Shown here: piece after piece, positions 9,919-19,212 of the stretch
Layout of the letters: every line of letters begins with the position of its first letter
How positions within the stretch are numbered: the first letter of the stretch is position 1
Source: CAVYXZ01 sp963772595
GTDB lineage: Bacteria > Chloroflexota > Anaerolineae > Aggregatilineales > Phototrophicaceae
Assembly (NCBI GenBank): GCA_963772595.1
Contig: CAVYXZ010000011.1
Location: 129,285-193,284 of the forward strand
Length of the DNA stretch: 64,000 nt
Direction of reading: 5' to 3'
Notes under the pieces: generated by a model
Databases searched by the model: none
What the model was told of the DNA's origin: nothing
What the model saw: the letters and a program-made list of their open reading frames with translations, nothing else
Program-made: the position numbers and the translations under genes

Positions 9919-10070
9919 TGCGATTCTCTACGTTCTCCGCGCCTCTGCGTCAAATCGTTGGTCCTTGACCTTTCTTCGCGTCTTTGCGCCTTTGCGTTAA
10001 ATCTTTTGATCTTGCCTTTCCCTGCGTCCTTGGCACTCTTTGCGCCTTCGCATTGAATCCCTTGACCTTA
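9919..10070. repeat. three diverged tandem units of about 48 bp
   Basis: Within the gene-free stretch 9785-10207, three imperfect units carry the cores CGCGCCTCTGCGTCAAAT, TTTGCGCCTTTGCGTTAAAT and TTTGCGCCTTCGCATTGAAT, each followed by a TTGACC/TTGATC-like segment. On the other strand they read as the NAKAQRRKDAK-type peptide often seen as a spurious translation. I see no gene in this stretch. Confidence 0.7.
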
Positions 10071-10116
10071 TCGTAATAATATTCGTAATAATTCCTGTTA
10101 TCTCCTGTTTTACAGG
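10071..10116 (-). repeat. 46-bp dispersed repeat, copy 1
   Basis: Read on the minus strand this begins CCTGTAAAACAGGAGATAAC and continues into an ATTATTACGA-rich tail. A clearly related copy lies at 50415-50460 inside the MITE-like element. Both have the small palindrome CCTGTNAAACAGG followed by a second ACAGG and an alternating TA/ATTA tract, at roughly 80% identity with one indel. Confidence 0.6.
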
Positions 10117-10207
10117 AACCCTGCCAGCCCTCCTTGCGACCTTTCCCCTGCCTGCACCGTATACTAGAAGACAGGATTTGCACCCTCAATGGTGTAAAAT
10201 AGGGGCA

Positions 10208-11428
10208 ATGATGGAGACTAAGAAACCAATGCGTATTATCGTACACACGGGCAAAGGCGGGGTCGGCAAGACCAGTATCTCCGCTGCAACCGCCCTGCGC
10301 TGCGCCGAGATGGGCCTGAAGACGATTGTCATCAGCACCGATACGGCCCACAGCCTGGCCGATTCGCTGGATACCGAGATTGGCCCGGAGCCGGTCCAGA
10401 TCCGCGAGAACCTCTGGGCACAGGAAGTGGATGCCCGCTATTCGATGGACAAATACTGGGGCCTGTTCCAGAAGTACATGATCGCCCTCTTCAGCCGCCA
10501 GGGCGTGGAGGACATCGTCGCCGAAGAAGTGACCATCCTGCCCGGCCTGGAAGAAGGCGCACATCTGCTGTGGATCAACCGCTACTACAATCAGAATGAG
10601 TTCGACGTGCTGATCGTGGACGCCGCTCCGACCGCCGAGACACTGCGCCTGCTCAGCCTGCCAGATGTCACGCGCTGGTGGTTCGAGCGTATTCTGACGC
10701 TGACACGCGGCGCGGCCAAGATCCTGCGGCCTATCGGCAAGCTGATGAAGAACAGCGACCGTATCCCCGATGAAGCCGCCTGGGCGCAGGTGCAGGAACT
10801 CTTCGACACGCTCGACAAAGTGCGCGATCTGCTGGCCGACCCCGAAGTCGCCAGTATGCGGCTGGTGGTCAACCCGGAGAAGATGGTCATCAAGGAGACG
10901 CAGCGCACCTACACCTACCTGAACCTCTACGGCTACGCCACCGACGCCATTCTGTGCAACCGCATCATCCCGGACGAGGTGACGGACCCCTACTTCGATA
11001 TGGCGAAGGACCGCCAGAAGGAGAATCTGGAGCTGATCCACGAAGCCTTCGGCGAAATGCCCATGCTGCGCGCGCCGCTCTTCGGTCAGGAAGTGACCGG
11101 CCTGGATTCGCTGCGCCAGTTGGGCGACGCGCTCTACGGCGATAAGAACCCGGCGGACAAGATGTTCGACGGCAAGACGCACCACATCGAAACCGACGAA
11201 GCGGGCAACTATACCCTGGTCGTCCCGCTGCCTTTTGCCAACAAAGAGGACATGGACCTCTACCGCTCGCGCGATGAGATCACCCTGCGGGTCGGGCCTT
11301 ACCGCCGCAACATCGTGCTACCGTATGCCCTATGGGACCTTGAGATCGCTGATGCTCGATTTGACGAATCCAAACTCCGTATCCGTTTCGAGAAGGCCAG
11401 CACCACCACCACCGAACGGGCGCGTTAA
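10208..11428 (+). CDS. ArsA/Get3-family ATPase with C-terminal Hsp20-like domain
   Basis: A 406-residue P-loop ATPase. TGKGGVGKTS near residue 14 is the deviant Walker A of the ArsA/Get3/MinD class, DTAHSLADSLD is the switch region, and DAAPTAETLRLLSLPD is the conserved ArsA stretch. After about residue 325, YTLVVPLPFANKEDMDLYRSRDEITLRVG matches the ArsA-associated Hsp20-like beta domain. No arsenite pump, ArsR or ArsD is nearby, so a targeting or chaperone role like Get3 is more likely than arsenic efflux. GGGGCA precedes 10208; an internal ATG at 10229 is the alternative start. It is first in a three-gene operon with the UbiB-family gene (14-base gap). Confidence 0.87.
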   Translation: MMETKKPMRIIVHTGKGGVGKTSISAATALRCAEMGLKTIVISTDTAHSLADSLDTEIGPEPVQIRENLWAQEVDARYSMDKYWGLFQKYMIALFSRQGVEDIVAEEVTILPGLEEGAHLLWINRYYNQNEFDVLIVDAAPTAETLRLLSLPDVTRWWFERILTLTRGAAKILRPIGKLMKNSDRIPDEAAWAQVQELFDTLDKVRDLLADPEVASMRLVVNPEKMVIKETQRTYTYLNLYGYATDAILCNRIIPDEVTDPYFDMAKDRQKENLELIHEAFGEMPMLRAPLFGQEVTGLDSLRQLGDALYGDKNPADKMFDGKTHHIETDEAGNYTLVVPLPFANKEDMDLYRSRDEITLRVGPYRRNIVLPYALWDLEIADARFDESKLRIRFEKASTTTTERAR

Positions 11429-11442
11429 GCTTCCTTCGCCCA

Positions 11443-13227
11443 ATGGCCGGGCCGACTCGTTTTCAGGCCGCTCAGCCTGCTATCGCGCCGCCGCCCGCCA
11501 TTGAGGAACCGGTCCATCGCCCGCGTTCGCTGGCGATGCAGTGGCGCTATGCAGGCTCGCTGGTCTGGGCGCTGGGGCTGATGATGCGGCTGCTCTTCTG
11601 GCATTATCTGCTGGAGAGTACGCTGGGCTGGCACCGTTTTGTCGAACGCGGCAACCTCCGGCGCTGGCGCAGCTATGCACGCGGTTTCCGCCGTTTCGCC
11701 ATCTCGATGGGCGGCGTGATGATTAAGCTGGGGCAGTTCATCTCCACGCGCGTAGACGTGCTGCCGCCCGAAGTCACGGACGAGCTGTCCGGTTTGCAGG
11801 ACGAAGTGCCCAGCGTGCCCTTCGAACAGATTCGCCGCGTGATCGAGGCGGAACTGGGGCCGATTGACGCGCGCTTCGCCTGGTTCGACGAGACTCCCGT
11901 CGCGGCGGCCTCGCTGGGACAGGTGCATCGCGCTCAACTGCTCAACGGCGACCGGGTGGTGGTCAAGGTGCAGCGCCCCGGCATCGACCGCATCGTCTAC
12001 ACGGATCTGGCCGCCCTGCGTGTGGTGGCGCGTATCGCCATGCGCTTCCCCTTCGTGCGCCGCCGGGCGGATACAGTCGCGCTGATCGAGGAATTTGGCC
12101 GGGTGCTGCTGGAAGAACTCTCCTACCGCCACGAGGCCTACAATGCCGCGCGCTTTCACGCCATGTTCGAGAACAACATGGGCGTCTACGTGCCCGTCGT
12201 CTATGCCGAACATTCCAGCGACCGCGTCCTGACGATGGAAGACGTCACCAGCATCAAGATCAACGATTACGCGGCGATGGAAGCCGCCGGGATCAAGCGC
12301 AAGGCGGTGGCGGACCGGCTGGTCGATACCTATTTCCATCAGGTGTTCAGCGAACGCTATTTCCACGCCGACCCCCACCCCGGCAACCTCTTTGTCTATC
12401 CGCTGGGCGAGGAGCAGGACAGCTATGGGCCGGAGGGACGGCCTTTCTACCTGATCTTCGTCGATTTCGGCATGACCGGCAGCCTGACCGAGAAGATCAC
12501 CGATGGCATGATGGACACGGTCAGCGCCATCCTCACCCGCGACGCGCGCAAGCTGGTGCGCAGCTACGCTGACCTGGGCTTCATCCTCCCTGAAGCCGAC
12601 CTGGAGCGCATCGAAGAAGCGGCAGCGATGGCCTTTAACCAGGTCTGGGGCATGAGCATGGCCGACATGCGCGACATGGATTACCGCGAGATGCAGGCGA
12701 TCGGCACCGAGTTCAACGAACTGCTCTACGACATGCCTTTCTACGTGCCGCAGGATTTCATCTACCTGGGCCGGACGCTGGGCATCCTCAGCGGCATGAG
12801 TACAGCGCTGGAGCCGAGCTATAATCCCTGGCAGGAACTGCAATATCACTGGACCCATATGGTCGGCGATCAGTTCGGGGCGGATGGCGGCAGCCTGAGC
12901 ACGCTGGTCCGCAATCAGGGCGCACAGGCGCTCATGCAGCTTGGACAGGCTTTCGTCCGGCGCACGATGAACCCGATGGCCGAGGTGGTCGAACGGCTGG
13001 AACGCGGCGAGCTGCGCGTCACGGTCGAACAGTCAGCGAAGTTACAGCGCCAGTTCGCCCGCATCGAGGTCCAGGAACGCCGCACGACGCGCGCGATCCT
13101 CTCCGGCAGTCTGTTCATCTCGGCGACGATGCTCTACACCAGCGGCGACATCGCCCTGGCGGGCATCGCCTACAGCTTTGCCGCCCTATGGTTCATCGCC
13201 ATCTTCACCAACGGCGAATCGCACTAA
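11443..13227 (+). CDS. ABC1/UbiB-family atypical kinase
   Basis: A 594-residue member of the ABC1/ADCK/UbiB family, membrane-linked atypical kinases or ATPases tied to isoprenoid-quinone synthesis and lipid homeostasis. The family KxGQ motif appears as KLGQFISTR, the Ala-rich loop as AAASLGQVHRA, the nucleotide Lys as VVVKVQRPG, and the catalytic and metal sites as FHADPHPGN and VDFGMTG. Two hydrophobic segments at the extreme C-terminus (about residues 545-590) anchor it in the membrane. The start at 11443 has only a weak ribosome site; an ATG at 11536 is possible. A strong AAGGAGG follows its stop and serves the next gene. Confidence 0.88.
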   Translation: MAGPTRFQAAQPAIAPPPAIEEPVHRPRSLAMQWRYAGSLVWALGLMMRLLFWHYLLESTLGWHRFVERGNLRRWRSYARGFRRFAISMGGVMIKLGQFISTRVDVLPPEVTDELSGLQDEVPSVPFEQIRRVIEAELGPIDARFAWFDETPVAAASLGQVHRAQLLNGDRVVVKVQRPGIDRIVYTDLAALRVVARIAMRFPFVRRRADTVALIEEFGRVLLEELSYRHEAYNAARFHAMFENNMGVYVPVVYAEHSSDRVLTMEDVTSIKINDYAAMEAAGIKRKAVADRLVDTYFHQVFSERYFHADPHPGNLFVYPLGEEQDSYGPEGRPFYLIFVDFGMTGSLTEKITDGMMDTVSAILTRDARKLVRSYADLGFILPEADLERIEEAAAMAFNQVWGMSMADMRDMDYREMQAIGTEFNELLYDMPFYVPQDFIYLGRTLGILSGMSTALEPSYNPWQELQYHWTHMVGDQFGADGGSLSTLVRNQGAQALMQLGQAFVRRTMNPMAEVVERLERGELRVTVEQSAKLQRQFARIEVQERRTTRAILSGSLFISATMLYTSGDIALAGIAYSFAALWFIAIFTNGESH

Positions 13228-13236
13228 GGAGGTCCC

Positions 13237-13862
13237 ATGAGCATCCGGCTTGACGAGGCCTTCCGCTGGTCACGGCGCTGGCTGCTCATTTGCACGGCGG
13301 TGTTTGGCATGTGCCTGGTGGCATCCCAGGTAGCGATGGATCGCAGCCTGGTCTGGTATGAGTCGGTCACCAATCTGGCAAAACTGTCTTGCTCGCCACA
13401 CCGCTGCTGGCCCTGCTCAGCCTGACAAGTTACGGCCTGCGCCGCCTGAAGCCATCGAACAGACAGGTCGCCGGGCTGCTGCGCTGGTTGGCCTGGGGCA
13501 CGCTTGGCGCTGCCGGGCTGTTCGCGCTGTGTGCCTTGTTGGCACAGCCGGACTTTGGCGGCCAATACCAGATTTACGAGCGCGTGACCCTGCTGGCGCA
13601 GATCGTGTTCTTAGCGGCACTGCCGCTTCTGGGAATCGTCGTGTTCAGCGGGACCGCCCTCGCCCTGCGCCGGCGCAAAAAGCAGCCGAGCATGGCGGAA
13701 CATCCCATGTCCCGCATCATGCAGCGCCTCGCCCCAGAGGAACGTGATTACTTGCAGCAGCAGTTGGACCAGCGCTACGTCGGCCTGGGCAGCGATGGCG
13801 AACTGCGCTCGCTGGATGACCTGCTCGATGAGCAGGACCTCAATCAGGAGGATACGCAGTGA
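13237..13862 (+). CDS. membrane protein following the UbiB gene, one frameshift
   Basis: About 208 residues once two frames are joined. The first frame starts at 13237 behind a near-perfect AAGGAGGTCCC. The frame is lost at the four-A run 13380-13383; one extra A would give NLAKTVLLATPLLALL and keep the second frame open, so a homopolymer indel is the likely cause. Four hydrophobic segments are visible (about residues 17-34, 48-64, 80-100 and 112-130), then a basic and acidic cytoplasmic tail (MQRLAPEERDYLQQQLDQRY, SLDDLLDE). No family is recognised. It probably works with the UbiB-like kinase it is coupled to. Confidence 0.7.
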
Positions 13863-14856
13863 TGTCGATTATTGAAATATCGGAATAATCCCCTCCGGTG
13901 GACAGGAACAGCCTACCGTCCAGGCTCAGCCCCTGAAATATCCTTGCATTCAGGTCAATACGCCGCATAAGCTGAAATTCAGAATCAAACTGAAAAATCT
14001 CTTTGCCTTCCAGCGCGTAACTCTGAAAGAAGATACCACCGTTGTCGGGCAGTGCCGCAAGAATCTCAAAGGTATTCTCCAGCGGCTTAATCTCATAGGA
14101 CCAGACATCGGTCGCAGCATCATAGACGAGGATGACTTCCTCGCTCGAACTCATCAATTGGCGGCAGGTTGGGGACAGTTGCTTCTGGATTGGTGATGTC
14201 CACATAAATCTTATTATCCAGCCCCGCACCTATAATCCATGTAGGCCGAATAATGTCTGCAATGCGTCCGTCAATGTCGAGTATCCGCTCAATGGTCAGC
14301 ATATTGACGTCAATGATTTGTATGAGGGTCTGCCCTCTGGCGAGTCAGTACAAGCCAATAATCAACTCTCCAGGCCCAACTGGAAAAGAGCCTCAAGACC
14401 CTCTGCTTTTCCGGTATATAGTTGTTGCAGCCAATCAGCCGATGATCTGCCGCGAATTCTATATGATCCAATGTGCGCTCATGCAGATCGTAGCGGGTTA
14501 AGGCGCGTGATGCACCAGGAGGTGAATAAAACACCACATAACCCTCATCTTCGAAGGGGATGAAGTCCAGGACCGCAAGCAGGTCGTGTGCGAAGACACT
14601 TAGATCGTGAACCTCAAACTCAGGCGCATTTTGCCGACTGATGTAGAGAAGAAAGTGGCGCGAAATCCCAGCCATAGATCGTCCCCTGAGGACTGATGCG
14701 GACTTCACAGAAATTATCGCCATCACACTCTGTAGTCGGCAATGTCCAGTACAGATCGTCGCTATAGCGGAGTGTGTCCTTCACCCGCTGTGCCTGAGCT
14801 TGACCTGCTCCGAAGCTCAGCAGCGCAAACAGAACCAGCACAAGCGGCACTTTCAT
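13840..14856 (-). pseudogene. decayed second copy of the secreted propeller
   Basis: A tandem, broken paralogue of the gene upstream at 14866-15903. Its start is intact: signal peptide MKVPLVLVLFALLSFGAGQA, then LRYSDDLYWTLPTTECDGDNFCEVRISPQGTIYGWD, nearly the same as the neighbour. After that the matching protein is spread over at least four frames (segments near 14640, 14400, 14200 and 14050), for example DLLAVLDFIPFEDEGYVVFYSPPG, ILDIDGRIADIIRP and LAALPDNGGIFFQSYALEGKE. Three or more frame breaks in one copy against none in the body of the other argue for real decay. Confidence 0.72.
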
Positions 14857-14865
14857 CGTGAGACC

Positions 14866-15903
14866 CTACTCCATCTGCGGGTCACCAGACAGCGGGTAAT
14901 CGTCAATCTTGATGACCGACATCGAGGCATAATCAATCGGCGCGTTGAAGAGCACATACCCATCCAGCGTAACACCAGCAAACCCACGACCAGCCTGCCT
15001 TAGCTGTTCAACGTCCATTTTCCGGATAAGCTCAGCGGCGGACGAGTACTGATTGAGTGTCGATGCCCTCACCAACAAACTGCTATCCGGCAGCGCGGCC
15101 ACCATAAACCCAAAATAGCGGTCAAATGGCACAACCTGATACGTCAAGCTGCCGCTGACAATATCATAGATCAGGACGATTTCTTCATGTCGTGGGTCAA
15201 TCACAGGGAGATCAGCGATAAACATTTCAGGAAGGTTATCCAGGATATATATCTTCCCGTCGTAGCCGCCCAGTATTTCCCAGGCAGGTTCAGTCTGACT
15301 CCGAAAGCGCTCATTGAGATCAATTGACTGCTCGATAGCCAGCGTATTTACGTCAATGACATGAATGGCGGGGCGGCGTTCGGGGGATTTTGTACAGGCG
15401 AGTAGTTTGCCGTCCAGCCCCAATGGATAAATGAACCTTAACTCACGCTGTCTTACTGATATGTATTGATTACACATTGTCAAGCGATAGCCTGCTGGAA
15501 ACTCAGCAGTTTGCATGTCACCTGTGGACAGCGTGTAGCGGGTCAGGTAATTGGACAAACCGCCAAGAATGGAGAAGAAGGCGACATAGCCTTCTGTGTC
15601 GAATGGAACAAAGTCTGTTCCATAGAGCAAGAAATCTGAGCGGCTGCTCAAATCATAAGTATCGTAGCTCGCTTGATCCGGCGCACTGACATAGAGCTTA
15701 CGGTTGTGATTGTCCCAGCTATAGATCGTCCCTTGCGGACTGACCCGAACTTCACAGAAGTTGTCGCCATCACATTCGCTCACCGGGAGAGTCCAGGAAA
15801 TCTCTTCACGATAGCGGAGCACAGCTTCAGAAGGCTGCGCGTCAATACCCGTCACCGTGAGGCAGCAGAAGCCAAACAGACTGAGTATGACGCGCAGGTT
15901 TAT
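14866..15903 (-). CDS. secreted beta-propeller-like protein, apparent ATA start
   Basis: About 345 residues. The body shows repeating strand units of a propeller or NHL-like fold (YGTDFVPFDTEGYVAFFS, HVIDVNTLAIEQSIDL, ILGGYDGKIYILDN, MVAALPDSSLLVRAS). The first canonical start (GTG at 15855) would cut off the signal peptide. The same frame extends to 15903 with an ATA codon, NLRVILSLFGFCCLTVTGID as signal peptide, and GGAAAGG seven bases before the ATA. The paralogue downstream begins with a matching ATG and signal peptide, so the ATA is either a mutated or rare start or a base-call error. It is 18 bases from the upstream gene. Confidence 0.72.
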   Translation of the reverse strand: MNLRVILSLFGFCCLTVTGIDAQPSEAVLRYREEISWTLPVSECDGDNFCEVRVSPQGTIYSWDNHNRKLYVSAPDQASYDTYDLSSRSDFLLYGTDFVPFDTEGYVAFFSILGGLSNYLTRYTLSTGDMQTAEFPAGYRLTMCNQYISVRQRELRFIYPLGLDGKLLACTKSPERRPAIHVIDVNTLAIEQSIDLNERFRSQTEPAWEILGGYDGKIYILDNLPEMFIADLPVIDPRHEEIVLIYDIVSGSLTYQVVPFDRYFGFMVAALPDSSLLVRASTLNQYSSAAELIRKMDVEQLRQAGRGFAGVTLDGYVLFNAPIDYASMSVIKIDDYPLSGDPQME

Positions 15904-15921
15904 GGCCGAGCCTTTCCAGAA

Positions 15922-16772
15922 TTACTGCGGGATCGGGATCGTCACCCCCAGCAGGATACCGTCTTCGCTGACCACGATGGACTCGACGTAGTAGATCGTG
16001 TCGGTCCCCAACATCGGCTGAATCAGCGTGGCGTAGATCGCCAGATCAATCGGCTGGGTCAATTCGTCGGGCAGGCGCTCCAGCGGGATTGATGTGCCGT
16101 TGAGCGTGGCCGAGACCAGCGCATAGGTCACCGTGCCTGTGTCGCTAACCCCTACCTGATAGATCAGCATCAGCGTACCGGGATAGTCCCCTGTGATGTC
16201 GGTCAGGATCACGGCAATGCTGCCATCGGCCTGGGTATCCAGCCGCGCTGAATCTGGATTATAGCCCGCACCTTCGATCAGAATATCTAGCAGGTCGTTG
16301 GCCTGCGCCTCGCTGATGTAAAGCGTCGCCGTCAGCGAACTGCCGTTGTAGCTGATGCTGCCCTGCTCAGACAGCGTGTTGAGCAGCGTTTCAAGCTCCG
16401 GCGGCATATTGTCAACGGCATCATAGATAGCCGTTACGGTGGCTTCAATCGACTCACAACTCTGCGCCGCCTGAGTCGCCACATACTGCACCGTCGCGGC
16501 GATGCTAGTGGCCCCACCTTCCAGCGTGCTGACGGCATCCGTTACCTGAGCAGCAGCGTTATTGACCATTGCGTCGCGCGTCACGGCGATCTGCGTGCCC
16601 TGCGCCTGGAGAGTCGCTGAATATTCCCCTGGAGTTGAGCGCTGTCGCGGCTGCGCGGAGTGCGGGCCGCCTGCGCATTGACATCGAGCGGCATCAGCAT
16701 CAAGGTCAGCAGCACCACGCCGATCATGATGCTCACCAGTGTAAGTGTTTTGAGAGCGCGTGGCTGCGTCAT
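15922..16772 (-). CDS. secreted or membrane-anchored protein, one frameshift
   Basis: About 283 residues after joining two frames near 16620-16632, at a GGGG run (TPGEYSATLQAQGTQIAVTRDA in the restored frame). The start at 16772 gives a basic N-terminus and one hydrophobic segment (TLVSIMIGVVLLTLMLMPLDV), so the protein is exported or anchored. A helical, Ala-rich stretch follows (residues about 65-130), then a beta-rich domain with SYNGSSLTATLYISEAQAND and VILTDITGDYPGTLMLIYQVG. I do not recognise a family. It is first in the operon with the two propeller genes, so it probably acts with them at the cell surface. Confidence 0.66.
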
Positions 16773-16896
16773 GGTGTCACCTCATGCATCGTAGTCAATG
16801 AATCCAGTGTACGCGGCTTTCGGACGCTGTGACGCTTAAGAGCTTGCCTCGCTTGTCCCTTCCAGTAAACCCTGTGTAAATTCGCGGCGTGGGATC

Positions 16897-16924
16897 AAAA
16901 AACGGGAGCGCGAAGGCTCCCGTT
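16897..16924 (-). terminator. intrinsic terminator of dps
   Basis: On the minus strand AACGGGAGC pairs with GCTCCCGTT around a short loop and runs into six T residues (A run 16897-16902 on plus). It lies about 30 bases after the dps stop. Confidence 0.85.
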
Positions 16925-16955
16925 AGTCGGACACGGCGCATCGTGTCTGTGGAAA

Positions 16956-17471
16956 CTAGATATGGTCCCCTTCGAGCATGGCGCGCAGCATCCAGGCCTG
17001 TTTCTGATGCTGCTGGAGCAGGCCCGTCAGCAGGTCTTCCGCACCGACATCTTCGTAGTCATCGCCAATGGCTTTGATGTCTTTGCGCATATAGCGAATC
17101 AAGGCTTCGTGATCGGCCACGCTCTTCGCTACGATGTCGTGCGCACTGGGCACATCACCGGAGGATTCGCTCAGGCGGGCATAATCCAGGAATTCCGCCA
17201 TCGTCCCCGGTGCCGTCGCGCCATACTGGACAATGCGCTCGGCAATCTCGTCAATCGTATCGGCTGCTGCCGTATACTGCTCTTCAAGAATCTCATGCAG
17301 CGCACGGAACTGCGCACCTTTCACATTCCAGTGAAAATTACGCAGCTTGATGTAGAAAACATGCTCGTCCGCGAGCAGGGTACGCAAAATATTAACCACG
17401 CCTTTATAGGCTTTTTCGCTCAGGCCAAGATCGGGATAATTCGCTGTCTTCGTACCGTTCTTGCTTGCCAT
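16956..17471 (-). CDS. dps: Dps-family DNA-protecting ferritin
   Basis: Dps assembles into a 12-subunit shell that oxidises and stores iron with peroxide and shields DNA. The 171-residue length is typical. The intersubunit ferroxidase signature is complete: KLRNFHWNVKGAQFRALHEILEEQY supplies the His, the second His and the Glu and Asp ligands, and TIDEIAERI follows. A polar N-terminus (ASKNGTKTANYPDLG) could contact DNA. I choose 17471 because GAGAGGAG lies 6-7 bases upstream; the longer frame to 17531 has no ribosome site. It is transcribed alone and ends at a clear intrinsic terminator. Confidence 0.93.
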   Translation of the reverse strand: MASKNGTKTANYPDLGLSEKAYKGVVNILRTLLADEHVFYIKLRNFHWNVKGAQFRALHEILEEQYTAAADTIDEIAERIVQYGATAPGTMAEFLDYARLSESSGDVPSAHDIVAKSVADHEALIRYMRKDIKAIGDDYEDVGAEDLLTGLLQQHQKQAWMLRAMLEGDHI

Positions 17472-17644
17472 CGTGACTCCTCTCAACTCATCATCTGTAG
17501 CAGTATTCAGTCTAAAATATCGTGAAAACAAGTTCCAGGACTGTGTAGATGATTTGATTCTAGGTCAGGTGGTGGATGGTGGGTACGATGTTATGTCACA
17601 GCTGGGGCATGATCTTAATTACTTGCCCTGCGCACAGGGTTGGC

Positions 17645-17673
17645 AAAGAAAAAGGAGCGCTCGCGGCGCTCCT
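17645..17673 (-). terminator. intrinsic terminator after the small acidic protein gene
   Basis: On the minus strand GGAGCGC (from 17672) pairs with GCGCTCC (to 17654) around five bases, followed by TTTTTCTTT. It lies about 10 bases after the stop of the gene at 17683. Confidence 0.83.
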
Positions 17674-17682
17674 CTCAGGGGT

Positions 17683-17985
17683 TCAGTCCACTTCGACTTT
17701 CACTTTGGACTTGCCCGTGGTCGAGGGCTTGTCGTCGTCATCTTCAGGCTTGACGGCCTGTTCCGTCTTCTTGGCGACTTTCTCAAGCTCATCAATCACG
17801 CTGTCGGCCAGTACTTTGACCCCGGCCAGGAATTCCTTCTGCGCCTCTTTAGCATGGCTGACGAATTCGGGCGGCAGCAGCAATTCAACCGCCTTGCCGG
17901 TTTCGTCCAGCGCGCGCTTCTGATGATCCAGAAAAGTGTCGAAAGGGGTCCGTGCCCGCTCCTGCGTCTCTTCGTTTTCGTCCAT
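17683..17985 (-). CDS. small charged coiled-coil protein
   Basis: A 100-residue soluble protein. Residues 10-75 form an amphipathic helix pattern (PFDTFLDHQKRALDETGKAVELLLPPEFVSHAKEAQKEFLAG, DELEKVAKKTEQ), and an acidic then basic low-complexity tail ends it (KPEDDDDKPSTTGKSKVKVEVD). The layout recalls phasin-like or stress-associated granule proteins, but no diagnostic motif is present. The start at 17985 is favoured because GAGGGA lies upstream and the preceding residues are not protein-like. It is followed by a strong terminator. Confidence 0.62.
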   Translation of the reverse strand: MDENEETQERARTPFDTFLDHQKRALDETGKAVELLLPPEFVSHAKEAQKEFLAGVKVLADSVIDELEKVAKKTEQAVKPEDDDDKPSTTGKSKVKVEVD

Positions 17986-18054
17986 TGTTGGGATATCCCT
18001 CACATCACTCGGTCTACACATATTATACGCTGGCCGGGACCAAAATGTTGCAGA

Positions 18055-19059
18055 TTAGTAGCCGTGTGTCCGGTCCAGCTTGTTGAGCAGCGGTTTGTTC
18101 TCCAGATAACGCTCCAGGTTTTCGGCGAAAAGCGCGGCGGCTCGCTCGTGATAACGGCTGTTGTTGCCGGAGACATGCGGCGTGATCAGCACGTTTTCCA
18201 TCTGCCACAGCGGGCTGGTCGAAGGCAGCGGCTCCTGCTCGGTCACATCCAGCGCAGCCCCGGCGATTTTCTCCGCTGCCAGGGCGGAGATCAGGGCGGC
18301 CTCGTCCACGACCGCGCCGCGCGCCACGTTGATGAGGTAGGCGCTGGGCTTCATGGCTTCGAAGATGGCTTCATTGACCAGATGGTGCGTCTCATCGGTC
18401 AGCGGCAGCGTCAGAGCGACGAAATCGCAGACCTGCACCATCGAGGCCAGGGCCTGCGGCGGATAGAGACGCAGTGGAATCTCGGCATCGACATCGCCCA
18501 GGCCGGACTCGACGTATTTCTCCTCGGTCGAGGTCTGGCGCATGTCGCGCTTGGTCGCCACGACGACCACGCCCATTTGATCGGCGATGCGAGCTAACTC
18601 GCGGCCCACACTGCCATAGCCAACAATGCCGAGCGTCTGCCCACGCAGCGTCGTAATCGGCGGCAGATTGTGCGCCCACTCGGCGCGGTCCTGTGCGCGG
18701 CGGTGCTGCGGCAGACGGTAGGTGAAGGCCAGCATCATCGCCAGGATGTATTCAGCCATCGGCGTGGCGTGGATGCCGGTCGCGGTAGTAATCTCTACAT
18801 CCTCTGCCTGGACAATCGGGCGATCCAGGAAATGGTTGGCTCCGGCAGAATGTGCCTGGATCCAGCGCAGGCGCGGGGCCTGTTCCGGTTCGGGAAAGTC
18901 TCTAGCGGTATACAGCACTTCGGCATCGGCGTAGGCGCTTTCCGGCACTTTAGGATGGTAGCGCTCAATATGCAGCCGGGGAGAGATGGCGCGTAACTGA
19001 TCCATAATCTCGTCGGAAAAGTCCATCGCCACGATTACATTGATGCTATCTTCGCTCAT
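18055..19059 (-). CDS. D-2-hydroxyacid dehydrogenase
   Basis: An NAD(P)-dependent dehydrogenase of the D-isomer-specific 2-hydroxyacid family, 334 residues. LGIVGYGSVGRELARIADQMG is the Rossmann motif. NVARGAVVDEAAL carries the substrate Arg, DVTEQEPLP the catalytic Glu, and ITPHVSGN the catalytic His. An insertion after the Rossmann strand (RDMRQTSTEEKYVESGLGDVDAEIPLR) distinguishes it from PGDH. The start at 19059 follows AAGGAAGGG. The 2-keto acid used cannot be predicted. It is divergent from murJ. Confidence 0.9.
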   Translation of the reverse strand: MSEDSINVIVAMDFSDEIMDQLRAISPRLHIERYHPKVPESAYADAEVLYTARDFPEPEQAPRLRWIQAHSAGANHFLDRPIVQAEDVEITTATGIHATPMAEYILAMMLAFTYRLPQHRRAQDRAEWAHNLPPITTLRGQTLGIVGYGSVGRELARIADQMGVVVVATKRDMRQTSTEEKYVESGLGDVDAEIPLRLYPPQALASMVQVCDFVALTLPLTDETHHLVNEAIFEAMKPSAYLINVARGAVVDEAALISALAAEKIAGAALDVTEQEPLPSTSPLWQMENVLITPHVSGNNSRYHERAAALFAENLERYLENKPLLNKLDRTHGY

Positions 19060-19212
19060 GACCCCTTCCTTTCTGCTGCACCGATAGTACGCGCTTGGCC
19101 CGGCTCCCGCAAGCGCCACCTGACCTCCAAGCTGTGCTACAATGCAAGTTCAGGCAGGGCAGGGTTTGAAATCCTTCCCTACGAAGGTTCCAACACACTT
19201 TGCATTCCACTA

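Noticed and set aside
9950..11185. A 411-codon minus-strand frame ending in NAKAQR-type residues
   Set aside because: It is antisense to the ArsA-like gene and its end is translation of the tandem repeats.
10208..11428. An arsenite-efflux ATPase
   Set aside because: No arsB, arsR or arsD is nearby, so the gene is only called ArsA/Get3-like.
11425..12858. A 477-codon minus-strand frame
   Set aside because: It is antisense to the UbiB-family gene, which has complete family motifs.
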